The notes under the pieces: model-generated
Database searches by the model: none
Told to the model about the DNA's origin: nothing
The model's input: the letters and a program-made list of their open reading frames with translations, nothing else
IMG/VR virus record: IMGVR_UViG_3300046804_005798
Location: 1 to 64,000 of that record
DNA length: 64,000 nt
DNA from: a virus
Strand: one strand, 5' to 3'
Shown: positions 6,598-15,400 of the stretch, piece after piece
How positions within the stretch are numbered: the stretch's first letter is position 1
How the letters are laid out: every line of letters begins with the position of its first letter
Translations under genes and position numbers: made by a program

Positions 6598-7269
6598 ATG
6601 AATAACTATTACACTTACGCATACTTGCGTGAAGATAAAACTCCCTATTACATCGGCAAGGGTAAAGGTAATAGAGTATATTCTAAAGGTAGAAGAGTAT
6701 TTTTACCTCCTAAAGATAGGTCTAGAATTATATTTCTCAAACAAAATCTTACTGAAGATGAAGCATTTAAGCACGAAATTTATATGATTGGTGTGTTTGG
6801 TAGGAAAGATCTTGGAACTGGTATTCTTCACAATAAAACCAATGGTGGCGATGGATTGAAAAATCCTTCAGAAAAAACCAAAGAAAAATTAAGCAAAGCA
6901 CGACAAGGAAAACCTCTTTCTGAAGAACATAAAAGAAAAATAAGTGAAAAGATGAAAGGTAGAATTCTTTCAGAAGAGCATAAAGAAAAACTGAGTGAAG
7001 TAAAACGGGGTATAATTTTTTCAGAAGAAAGTAAAAGAAAAATGAGTGAATCTCAAAAGGGTAAAACTCTATCAGAAGAACATAAGAAAAAAATAGGAGA
7101 ATCTGGAAGGGGAAGAATACATTCTGATGAAAGTAAAAAGAAAATGAGCGAAAAACTTAAAGGGAAAACTCTTTCAGAAGAACATAAAAGAAAAATTAGT
7201 GAAAAACTTAAAGGGAGAACTCTCTCAGAAGAGCATAAAAGAAAAATTGTTAGACGAAAATCTAAATAG
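6598..7269 (+). CDS. GIY-YIG homing endonuclease with NUMOD3 repeats
   Basis: 223 residues. N-terminal GIY-YIG nuclease: [20 protein letters not shown] with the motif tyrosines, Arg in GNRVY, Glu in FKHEIYMI and Asn in NKTNGGDG. From about residue 90 come eight consecutive NUMOD3-type DNA-binding repeats built on [15 protein letters not shown], an unusually long array. It cuts DNA to promote its own spread; the target is unknown. Freestanding, not in an intron. Confidence 0.93.
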   Translation: MNNYYTYAYLREDKTPYYIGKGKGNRVYSKGRRVFLPPKDRSRIIFLKQNLTEDEAFKHEIYMIGVFGRKDLGTGILHNKTNGGDGLKNPSEKTKEKLSKARQGKPLSEEHKRKISEKMKGRILSEEHKEKLSEVKRGIIFSEESKRKMSESQKGKTLSEEHKKKIGESGRGRIHSDESKKKMSEKLKGKTLSEEHKRKISEKLKGRTLSEEHKRKIVRRKSK

Positions 7270-7292
7270 TAAGAGTATATAAAATTAAAAAA

Positions 7293-7724
7293 ATGGCGGA
7301 TAGAGACCCATACATTTATAGAATCAAAGAGATTCATAAGGTTGTAGATGGAGATACAATAGATGCGTCAATTGATTTGGGGTTTGATATAAGTTTAGAA
7401 AAAAGGATTCGTCTTGCTGGTGTCGATACCCCAGAAAGTCGCACGGCAGATGCGAATGAAAAGAAATATGGACTTGAATCAAAAGAATGGTTGAAGCATC
7501 GTTGTGAAGGTGCTAAGAACATTCTCATTAAGACTGAACTTCCAGACTCCACAGAAAAGTATGGAAGAATCATTGGACATTTGTTTATTAATGATGAGGC
7601 AACTTCACTAAACAACCAGATGATTGCTGAAGGTTATGCCTGGGAATACTCAGGAGGAACCAAAGTAAAAGATTTTGAAAAACTTAAACAAATTCGCAAA
7701 TCAAAAGGAACTCTGGTAGAATAA
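7293..7724 (+). CDS. Staphylococcal-nuclease-like (thermonuclease) protein
   Basis: 143 residues. OB-fold SNase motifs are intact: VVDGDTID with the calcium-binding Asp19 and Asp21, RIRLAGVDTPE with catalytic Arg40 and Glu48, and KYGRIIG with the second Arg. No signal peptide, so it acts in the host cytoplasm or virion, possibly in host DNA breakdown. It lies between two homing endonuclease genes. Confidence 0.9.
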   Translation: MADRDPYIYRIKEIHKVVDGDTIDASIDLGFDISLEKRIRLAGVDTPESRTADANEKKYGLESKEWLKHRCEGAKNILIKTELPDSTEKYGRIIGHLFINDEATSLNNQMIAEGYAWEYSGGTKVKDFEKLKQIRKSKGTLVE

Positions 7725-7732
7725 ATAGTAAT

Positions 7733-7807
7733 ACCTGTGTGGTTCGCATCTATCAGGTAGAAGGGGTGCTTCGGCACCTTTTCTTGTATAAATAGTATTG
7801 CGAACCA
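7733..7807 (+). promoter_or_regulatory. Pairing-arm leader with UUCG hairpin and late promoter before HNH gene
   Basis: Hairpin ACCTG (7733-7737)/CAGGT (7754-7758) presents TGGTTCGCA (7740-7748), complementary to TGCGAACCA (7799-7807), eleven bases before the ATG at 7819. Between are GGTGC-ttcg-GCACC (7765-7778), a terminator-like hairpin followed by TTTTCTT, and TATAAATA (7787-7794). Architecture is the same as at 6512 but every paired arm has a different sequence. Confidence 0.72.
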
Positions 7808-7818
7808 TAACAGAGTAG

Positions 7819-8265
7819 ATGAAACACATTCACCATATTGTGCCTAAACATATGGGAGGCACGGATGACCCTATCAATCTTATAGAGTTGAGTGTAGAAG
7901 AACACGCAGAAGCACATAGAAAACTCTATGAGGAATATGGTAATGAATATGATAGGATTGCTTATGAAGCACTATCGGGAATGATAAAAAAGGAAGAAGT
8001 AATACAACAAGTATTGAGTGAGGCAGGAAAAAGAGGAGGTGCTCCAAAAGGTAGAGTTCCTTGGAATAAAGGAAAGAAAGGAGTTCAAAAAAATCCTTAT
8101 CTTGTTGAACTTAATAAAAGCAGAAAAGGAAAATCTATTAGTGATGAAGCAAAAGCAAAAGTTAGTGCTGCTAATAAAGGAAGAAAAAGACCAGATTTGG
8201 TAGAAAGAAATAAAAAAAGAAAAGGAACCTATATAAGCAGGGATGATAAAGGAAGATTTATATGA
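7819..8265 (+). CDS. HNH homing endonuclease with NUMOD3 repeats
   Basis: 148 residues. Compact HNH at the very N-terminus: HIHHIVPKHMGGTDDPINLIELSVEEHAEAH (catalytic His-His, Asn, His). The C-terminal half has NUMOD3-like GKKGVQKNP and GKSISDEAKAKVSAANKG repeats for DNA binding. It overlaps the next gene by ATGA. Freestanding mobile gene behind its own late promoter. Confidence 0.9.
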   Translation: MKHIHHIVPKHMGGTDDPINLIELSVEEHAEAHRKLYEEYGNEYDRIAYEALSGMIKKEEVIQQVLSEAGKRGGAPKGRVPWNKGKKGVQKNPYLVELNKSRKGKSISDEAKAKVSAANKGRKRPDLVERNKKRKGTYISRDDKGRFI

Positions 8266-8462
8266 TTTACTTTAATATTGTTAGACTATTCATCATTATC
8301 TGGGCTGCATTAATGATTTCTGCTGTTGAGTCTGTTGCAATTAGAACAGAAGGGCAGGTAGAACTTGAAAGTACAAATCGTGATGCTTATGCAAAAGTAC
8401 TCGTTCTTGCAGTCGGTTCTTTTCTTGGAGATGCTGCTTTTAAGTTGAAGGGAAAAAAATAA
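8262..8462 (+). CDS. Small membrane protein
   Basis: 66 residues with hydrophobic segments at about 3-24 and 44-57 and a Lys-rich C-terminus. ATG 8262 overlaps the HNH stop. Holin-like in size and layout, but so is the candidate at 4124. Family not recognised. Confidence 0.6.
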   Translation: MIYFNIVRLFIIIWAALMISAVESVAIRTEGQVELESTNRDAYAKVLVLAVGSFLGDAAFKLKGKK

Positions 8463-8563
8463 TTATTTTTTTGTTAGGAGACTCTCACGAAGAGGACGTA
8501 AAAAATCTTTACAGTTTGATACTACTTTGTTAAATAGTAGAGATTTGTTTAAGGTGTTACAAA

Positions 8564-8701
8564 ATGACCACGGCACCAGCAAAGGATAATCGTAAAGAAG
8601 AGAAGGATAATATCTTTCTAGAAATTCTTTCTAATATTTTTGTTCAATTGCCAGCGATGGTTATTGTATGGATTATCTCTCAATTTACGTCAGAAAGATA
8701 A
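8564..8701 (+). CDS. 45-residue tail-anchored membrane protein
   Basis: Charged N-terminal half (KDNRKEEKDN) followed by one transmembrane segment near the C-terminus (VQLPAMVIVWIIS). It meets the minus-strand gene at 8690 tail to tail with a 12-base overlap. In its leader CTACT-ttgttaaat-AGTAG (8522-8540) flanks a late-promoter-like TTAAATAG. Function unknown. Confidence 0.5.
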   Translation: MTTAPAKDNRKEEKDNIFLEILSNIFVQLPAMVIVWIISQFTSER

Positions 8702-9523
8702 TCTAGCGGATAATTTTTTAGCAATCTTTTTAGCAGGGGCAAAGAGAGACTTAAATCTTTCTTTGCCTTCTTTTGTGAATTTATCTTTGATTACATCATC
8801 AATAATGATTTTATTATCAATCTCGTAGAGAGCATTGATTTCTACTTGATCACGAATATATTGTTCTACATTAGAGACTTGCTCTACAAGTCTTGTACCT
8901 TCGGCAGAATATTCGAAGATATCAATGTGTCCACCTTCTGCTAGGACGTAATGCAAAACGGGTTTGACTTGTTTGATTTTAATCTTAAACTTATTTTTTG
9001 TTGCTTCTTTGATGATTGGTTCTGCTGCATTTTTAACTACATTCAAAACTGTTGTAGATACCATCGTAGCAGCAGTGGTTACTACTGCGACAGCACCAGC
9101 CGTAGCAACAAGAGAAGGGTCAGGTAAATTAATATCGATTCCATTTATAGTAAAGGTTGGGGTAGTTGATTTATCTGCTGGGATCTCTGCTATTGGTATT
9201 GGAGTTTGAGATGGGGGGGTTTGAGTAATCTGAGGCAGTTGAGGGGGAGGGGTAGTATCTGGCAATCCTCTTTCCTTTGGTTTTTCTTCCTGTTGTTGTT
9301 TTTCGCGTTCTGCTTTTACTGCAGCATCAAACTCTGCTTGAGTTGGAACATTAATAACTGGATATTTAATCGTAGTATTTGGAGCATCTATAATAGGTAC
9401 TTCTAATCCGCGAACCACTGGTGCTTCTGTTGATCTAACAACTGGGGGATTTATTGTTGGAATGATACTAGGACCAGTAATTCTTATGTCAGTGCTTTGT
9501 ATCTCAATTGGGTTTATTTCCAT
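8690..9523 (-). CDS. Proline-rich protein with central hydrophobic segment, probably structural
   Basis: 277 residues. N-terminal 130 residues are rich in Pro, Thr and Ile with repeated IxxP phrases (PTINPPVV, APVVRGLEVPII), a fibre-like or cell-envelope-spanning composition. A hydrophobic Ala/Val/Thr segment sits at about 145-168, followed by a charged C-terminal domain rich in Lys and Ile. A virion or membrane role is likely; no family is recognised. It lies on the minus strand like the exported proteins at 10241-11591. Confidence 0.7.
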   Translation of the reverse strand: MEINPIEIQSTDIRITGPSIIPTINPPVVRSTEAPVVRGLEVPIIDAPNTTIKYPVINVPTQAEFDAAVKAEREKQQQEEKPKERGLPDTTPPPQLPQITQTPPSQTPIPIAEIPADKSTTPTFTINGIDINLPDPSLVATAGAVAVVTTAATMVSTTVLNVVKNAAEPIIKEATKNKFKIKIKQVKPVLHYVLAEGGHIDIFEYSAEGTRLVEQVSNVEQYIRDQVEINALYEIDNKIIIDDVIKDKFTKEGKERFKSLFAPAKKIAKKLSARLSF

Positions 9524-9551
9524 ACGTTTTAGTATTCTAATTAATACTTAT

Positions 9552-9559
9552 TATAAATA
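9552..9559 (+). promoter_or_regulatory. Late promoter before GIY-YIG gene
   Basis: TATAAATA 26 bases before ATG 9586. A short TAATTA (9538-9543) can pair with TAATTA (9581-9586) over the start, a weaker form of the pairing-arm arrangement seen before other endonuclease genes. Confidence 0.55.
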
Positions 9560-9585
9560 ATACTGATAATATATTTAAGATAATT

Positions 9586-10251
9586 ATGAAATATTATACT
9601 TATGCATATTTGTGTGAAGATGGAACACCTTATTATATTGGCAAAGGGAAAGAAAATAGAATATACAAAAAACATATTGTTCCAATTCCCACAGAGGATA
9701 GAATTTTATTTTTGAAGAAAAATATTTCTGAAGAAGATGCAATTAAACACGAAGTTTATATGATTTCAATATTTGGTAGAAAAAATAATGGAACTGGAAT
9801 TTTGAGAAATCTTACTGATGGTGGCGAAGGAAGTTCTGGAAGAAAATTATCAAAAGAAACTATTGAAAGAATGAGTATTGCTGCTAAAAATCGCAAGATA
9901 AGTGATGAAGGACGAAAAAAATTAAGTGAAAGAAGTAAAAGAATGGGAAAATGGAAAGGTGAAGATAATCCAGGATCAAAAATGAAGGGATTAAAAAGAG
10001 ATAAACCTTTCACTGAAGAACATAAGAAAAAAATTTCATTATCAAATACTGGAAAAAAACATAATAGAGACATTAAACCATTGACAAATTGCAGAAAAAT
10101 AAAAGTTTATTTTGTTGATGGTTCTATTATTGAATGTTGGGGTATTAGAGAATTTGAAAGGCAATACGGATATTTACCAAAACCAGATAATAGAACTGGA
10201 AAATTTTATGGTAAAGCAAAAAATATATTAAAAGTAGAAACTATTTTGTAA
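9586..10251 (+). CDS. GIY-YIG homing endonuclease with NUMOD3 repeats
   Basis: 221 residues. [31 protein letters not shown] and NLTDGGEG give the GIY-YIG core, close in sequence to the enzyme at 6598. Two or three NUMOD3-like repeats (RKLSKETIERMS, KPFTEEHKKKISLSNTGKK) are followed by a C-terminal domain (KVYFVDGSIIECWGIREFER) resembling a modular DNA-binding element. It is inserted on the plus strand between two minus-strand genes and overlaps the 3' end of the next by 11 bases. Confidence 0.92.
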   Translation: MKYYTYAYLCEDGTPYYIGKGKENRIYKKHIVPIPTEDRILFLKKNISEEDAIKHEVYMISIFGRKNNGTGILRNLTDGGEGSSGRKLSKETIERMSIAAKNRKISDEGRKKLSERSKRMGKWKGEDNPGSKMKGLKRDKPFTEEHKKKISLSNTGKKHNRDIKPLTNCRKIKVYFVDGSIIECWGIREFERQYGYLPKPDNRTGKFYGKAKNILKVETIL

Positions 10252-10837
10252 TTTTAGAAATAACTTTGCCATCACCAGTCATTAAATATCCATTTGGTGA
10301 TGGTCCAACTATATCAGCACATACTTTTCCATAAGGACTTTTTGGATGAAAGAATCCACCAGATTTAATTACTTCTAAGCACTTCAAAATTCTTACAATC
10401 TCAAAATCTAAACGACTTTTTTCATATTCACTTTGCTGCCTAGCAATTTCGGTTGCCGCTCTTTTCTTACATAATTCCATTAAATTTCCATCTAATGGAA
10501 TATTGAGACCAGCAGAGACTCCCCAGTTGCCATTTCTCGAAGCAAAACTTTCTGGATCATCACTATTATTGCCACTGTGCATTAAAAATGGTGATATTGA
10601 AAATGTTGCTCCTTGGCAACTAACTCCACCACCATATGTATTAACTGCATAAGGACCTTGCAATACTTGAACCGCTTGATTGGTTACATTGCCCGTAGCA
10701 GATGCTGAAGGTCCTGCAATGTTTGTATTACTTGGTGCTGGAGTACTTTGTGCGAATGCGGTTCCAGTTGAAATTATTGTGTAAAGACAGAGATTGATGT
10801 AGTGGTTGATTGTGTTTCTGTAGTGCGGTCTATCCAT
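10241..10837 (-). CDS. Exported protein of unknown function
   Basis: 198 residues with a weak signal-like N-terminus ending in GTAFAQS (cleavage after AFA). The mature part is Asn/Ser/Gly-rich (NVTNQAVQVLQGPYAVNTYGG), then a basic helical part with two Cys, ending in a Gly-rich tail. Its start overlaps the upstream gene by 64 bases. It is the last gene of a minus-strand set of exported proteins. Function unknown. Confidence 0.65.
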   Translation of the reverse strand: MDRPHYRNTINHYINLCLYTIISTGTAFAQSTPAPSNTNIAGPSASATGNVTNQAVQVLQGPYAVNTYGGGVSCQGATFSISPFLMHSGNNSDDPESFASRNGNWGVSAGLNIPLDGNLMELCKKRAATEIARQQSEYEKSRLDFEIVRILKCLEVIKSGGFFHPKSPYGKVCADIVGPSPNGYLMTGDGKVISKITK

Positions 10838-11133
10838 GTTTCTTTAGCCACTCCAGGGCCGAGATAGGTTTCACTGAACTGGAATGGGGCACCTTGGGTC
10901 ATGATACTATAATTTGCTCCCTGTTGGGGAGCACCAGGAATGTTAATATTAGTTCCAGATACAGTATAAGATGTGCCAGTTGTATATTCAACTTGGCGAA
11001 TAGTTTCTATTATTTTTGTAGTAGATTCTGTAGTCGCATTGATTGTGCCCCTAGTAAAATTAGGCACAACACTTTCTGCTAGGGCAGGACAAGAAAACCC
11101 TAGCAGGAACAAACCTGCTAGGATATGTCTCAT
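10774..11133 (-). CDS. Exported protein, paralogue of the upstream gene
   Basis: 119 residues with a signal peptide (cleavage after ALA, residue 19). The mature part shares with the gene at 11130-11591 the phrases SYTVSGTNI, then Gly/Ala, then GAPFQFSETY (PGQAFTFSESF there) and a Ser/Thr-rich SISVF end. Start overlaps the upstream stop by ATGA. Probably translationally coupled surface or periplasmic proteins. Confidence 0.7.
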   Translation of the reverse strand: MRHILAGLFLLGFSCPALAESVVPNFTRGTINATTESTTKIIETIRQVEYTTGTSYTVSGTNINIPGAPQQGANYSIMTQGAPFQFSETYLGPGVAKETWIDRTTETQSTTTSISVFTQ

Positions 11134-11591
11134 TTGAATACGCTCAACTCAATGCTACGTTGTGCAGTTGCTGTAGTTCCTGCTCCACCAGCAGTAACAG
11201 TAGGAACACCAGTGGGTGATAATGTTCCTGCAAGAGTACCTTTTTCTCCACCAACTTGAGTTACACTATCTCCATAGAGATTTGGAGAACCAATAACACC
11301 ATTAGTAACTGTTTGATTTGTTACAGGGGTATCAGCAGCATTGAAACTTTCTGAGAAAGTAAATGCTTGTCCTGGAGTATTGATATCATAGGTTCCAGCA
11401 CCACCTACACCACCAAAGGATGTGGATTGGATATTGGTTCCTGATGCTGAATAAGAAGCACCAATTCGTGTTGATTGAACTGCGGCACCATCAACTTTCA
11501 ATTGTACGGAGTCAGTAATTCTTGATGTGATTTCAGCAGCATTAACTGGGATTGCGAAGAATAACGAAAAGGCCAATAGAAGTCTTTTCAT
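11130..11591 (-). CDS. Exported Gly/Thr-rich protein, first gene of minus-strand set
   Basis: 153 residues; signal peptide cleaved after VNA (residue 18). Mature sequence is beta-like and low in charge, with GASYSASGTNIQSTSF and PGQAFTFSESF. Upstream, AAACACTA and TAGTGTTT (11609-11632) form a hairpin around a late-promoter-like CTAAATAC on the minus strand. Function unknown. Confidence 0.7.
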   Translation of the reverse strand: MKRLLLAFSLFFAIPVNAAEITSRITDSVQLKVDGAAVQSTRIGASYSASGTNIQSTSFGGVGGAGTYDINTPGQAFTFSESFNAADTPVTNQTVTNGVIGSPNLYGDSVTQVGGEKGTLAGTLSPTGVPTVTAGGAGTTATAQRSIELSVFK

Positions 11592-11678
11592 TTTTCTTAT
11601 TTTGTTGTAAACACTATGAGTATTTAGTGTTTATGGTACATTCAATTTGAATAAATAATTGAAAGTATAATAAGAAAA

Positions 11679-12014
11679 ATGTCAGTTGCTGAAATTAGTA
11701 ATTTGGTGATTTACAAGGGTACTGATTTTTCTGCAACATTTAATCTGTTTAATCCCGATAGTTCTGCTGCTATTCTTTCTGGATTGACTACTTCTTATGC
11801 TAAAATTCGTAAACATCCTACATCAACAAATTATCAAGAATTTTCTAAAACAATTGCATCTTCTACTGGCACCATTACTCTTAGTTTGACATCAACTCAA
11901 ACTGAACAGTTAAGTGAAGGTAGAAATTATTTTGATGTTATATTGACATTATACGAACAAAAAACTTCAGTTCTTAAAGGAACTGCAATGGTCTACGAGA
12001 GTGCATCTGTATGA
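11679..12014 (+). CDS. Small tail-associated protein
   Basis: 111 residues, beta-sandwich-like composition (LVIYKGTDFSATFNLFN, KTSVLKGTAMVYES). Overlaps the next gene by ATGA and stands first in the tail-fibre cluster. Likely a fibre adaptor or accessory protein; family not recognised. Confidence 0.65.
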   Translation: MSVAEISNLVIYKGTDFSATFNLFNPDSSAAILSGLTTSYAKIRKHPTSTNYQEFSKTIASSTGTITLSLTSTQTEQLSEGRNYFDVILTLYEQKTSVLKGTAMVYESASV

Positions 12015-12352
12015 CTTATAAAGTTTCTCTTTCTTCCGGAAATAATTACTCTGTAAAAATACCTCAATCCCAAAAATATAAAATAAATTATCAACCCATA
12101 ACACAACTCATGCCACAATCATTAAGCGAACTAACGGATGTTGAATTGAGTGGTAATAATTACGATAAGTATGTTTTATTATATGATTCCATTTCTGGAA
12201 AATGGAAGGATGTGAATCCAGATGAGGTGTTGTCCGCAGCAACTACAACTCTTGATGCAAATAGAACAACATACACTCTTCCAACTGATTTTGAAGATAA
12301 GTTGGCTATAGACCTTGATAATAAAATTGATGTTGATGGTGGATTCTTTTAG
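12011..12352 (+). CDS. Small tail-fibre-associated protein
   Basis: 113 residues with a coil-like N-terminus and LSELTDVELSGNN...YDSISGKWKDVNPDE, a phrase common in phage tail-fibre proteins, where SLxDLxDV and WxxxxP repeats build beta structures. Co-transcribed with the gene at 11679. A late-promoter-like GATAAATA (12364-12371) follows for the large fibre gene. Confidence 0.7.
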   Translation: MTYKVSLSSGNNYSVKIPQSQKYKINYQPITQLMPQSLSELTDVELSGNNYDKYVLLYDSISGKWKDVNPDEVLSAATTTLDANRTTYTLPTDFEDKLAIDLDNKIDVDGGFF

Positions 12353-12427
12353 TCTGCATATTTGATAAATAGTAAAAAACTCTTATATAAGAGTTTCTAG
12401 GGTATATACCACTAATGCGAGGATTGA

Positions 12428-15400
12428 ATGGCAGATCCTACTATTAAAATTAAACGGTCCGGAGTTGCGGGAAAAATTCCGACCGTAGATAATTTGCAAC
12501 TCGGTGAATTAGCTGTTAATACTTTTGATGGAAAATTATATATTGAGAAAGATCAAAGTAGTGTGGGAATAGCAACTACAATTATTGTAGTTAATCCTTG
12601 GTCTGTAGGAACAGGAACGAACACCTATAATACTTATTTTAATTCCGGTTTTGTTGGAATTGGAACCACAAATCCATCATCAAAATTATCCGTAGTTGGT
12701 GATGGATTATTTACTGGAGTTGTAACAGCATCATCATTCAGTGGTAATGCTTTAAGTGCTACTTATGCAGACGTAGCTGGAGTATCTACAAGTGTTATAG
12801 GTGGTATAGGTTCCATTACACAACTTAATGTTTCTGGTGTTTCAACATTAGGTATTACTAGTGCCACTAATTTAACAACCCAAAACATTAATAACTCTGG
12901 TGTTACAACTACCAACTCTCTGAACATTGGTGCAACACAGGTCATTAGTTCTGCAAGACAACTTCAGAACATTGTTTCACTTGATGATACTACTACAGCA
13001 ACAATTGAATCTGCAATTCAAAATGCAACTAATAATTTTACAAACCTTCAAGTAACAGGCATCTCAACTCTTGGAGTCACTAGTGCTACAAACTTAACAG
13101 CACAACAACTTAATGTTAGTGGTTTATCAACTTTTGCAGGTATTACCACTCATACGGAATCACTCTTTGGAACTCAAGCATCCTTTACTGGCATAGTAAC
13201 AGCATCATCATTCAGTGGTAATGCATCAAGTGCTACTTATGCTACCATAGCAGGAGTATCTACAGATGTTATAGGGGGTATTGCATCAGTTACTTCATTA
13301 AGTGTAAGTGGTATAAGCACTTTAGATGGTGCTTCTACAACTAATTTAACAGCACAACAATTAAACGTTTCTGGCATAACAACAGTCGGATTTATTACTG
13401 CAACAAACCTATATGTTGCTGGTGTTGGAACTTTCTTGTCTTCTGGATTAAATATAAGAAACCCAGAAAATACTTTTGGTTATACAATTGCTGGTAATGC
13501 AATTACTGCTGATAGAATTCTTACATTACCAGTCGTCACATCAAACACTGGTATTGCAGTAACCGGATTAAATCAATCATTTACTGGAACTCAAACATTT
13601 TCTTCGTTAACCGCAACTAGCACTCTTACTGTTTCTGGTACTCTTTCTGTTACTAGTGCAAACATTACTCATACTGGAACTACTGAAAACTTTACTGCTG
13701 CATCATATACTACAGGTACAGTCACAATAGGTGGTCCATTACAAACTGGTACAATTACTGTAGGACAAGCAACAACATCACAAACACTTAACCTTGCTAC
13801 TGGTGTTTCTCTTGCATCTACAACCAAGACAATCAACTTTGGTACTGGTGGTGCTTCTGGTTCCTTTACTCAAATCAACATTGGACCAACTGCTGGTGTC
13901 GGTACTGTTATTATTAACTCTGGAACTAGACTTGGTATTGGTTCTGCAATTCCAAGAGCGGCACTTGATGTAGTTGGTGATGGAAGAGTTTCTGGTGTAG
14001 TCACAGCAATCACTTTTATTGGTGCTCTTACAGGAACTGCAACAACAGCCTCAAGTGTTGTAGTAGATTCTGTAGGACTTGGAACTCATACTTACGGTGA
14101 TTATGTCAGAGATATTACAGGAACATCCAACCAAATCACAGTTACTTCTGGAACTGGTGAAGGTTCAACACCAACTTTAAGTCTTCCAAATAATCTAGTT
14201 CTTCCTCAAGATGTGACGGTTACAAGAGATCTTCAAGTCAATCGTAACTTAAATGTAACTGGAAATATTACTCTTGGTGGTACAACTGCATTTATTAATG
14301 TTCAAGAATTGGTAGTTAGTGATCCTGATCTTGTTCTTGGATATAGAACAGATGCATTTGGTAATGATATTTCAAATGATAATACTGCAAATCATGGTGG
14401 TATTGCAGTTGCATCTACTGAAGGAACTCCATTAGTTAGTTTGTTTATTGCTGGTATTGAAACTACACCTGCTACATATAAGAAAATTATGTGGTTTAAG
14501 TCTGGTACTTTTGCTGGACTTGGAACTGATGCTTGGTTAACTAATTATGCTGTTGGTATTGGTTCTACTCAATTCCCAACAGGAACAAGACTTGCTGCTG
14601 GTTCAGTTCAATTTACTGAAAATGATTTAGCAGTTGTAAGAAACATTAATGCTTCTGGTATTGGTACAATTCCAACTCTATCAGGTACTACAGCAACTTA
14701 TAACACTGGTAACTTTACTACTGGTAATATTGTAACTGGTGTTGTCACTAACATCTCTGGTACTAATCTTAATTATACTGGTGTTGGTACTATAACGACT
14801 CTTAATAGTACAACAGGAAATATAACAACTCTTAATAGTACTACTGCTAATATTGTTACTGGTGTTGTTACAGATATTTCAGGTACTAATCTTAATTATA
14901 CTGGTGTTGGTACTATAACGACTCTTAATAGTACTGATGCTAATTTAACAAACATTAATTCAACTGGCATCAGTACTCTTGGAGTTACAAGTGCAACTAA
15001 TTTAACTGCACAACAACTCAATGTTTCTGGTGTCTCAACACTTGGAGTTACCACATTCACAGGTGCCGTAAGTTTTGGAACTTCTGCTTACTTTGGCGAT
15101 AATAGTAGGTTGTATTTAGGTGATAGTAATGATCTGCAAATTTATCATAATGGAAATGATAGCGTAATTTCAGATTCTGGATTTGGGCAACTTTACATAG
15201 GAACTAATGGAAGTAGAGTAGAGATAAGCAAAGGTTATGGAACTGAATCAATGGCTAGGTTCCTCACAGACGGTGCAGTAGAACTCTATTACGATAACTC
15301 TAAAGAATTTGAAACCACTGGATACGGTGCTACTGTCTTTGGAGTTCTTCAATCACAAGGACTTCAAGTTAATTCTGGTGTCTCAACAGTTGGTTTCTTA

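Noticed and set aside
7053-7337. Minus-strand ORF opposite the NUMOD3 repeats
   Set aside because: Its repeated LLCSSE phrases are only the complement of the LSEEH repeats.
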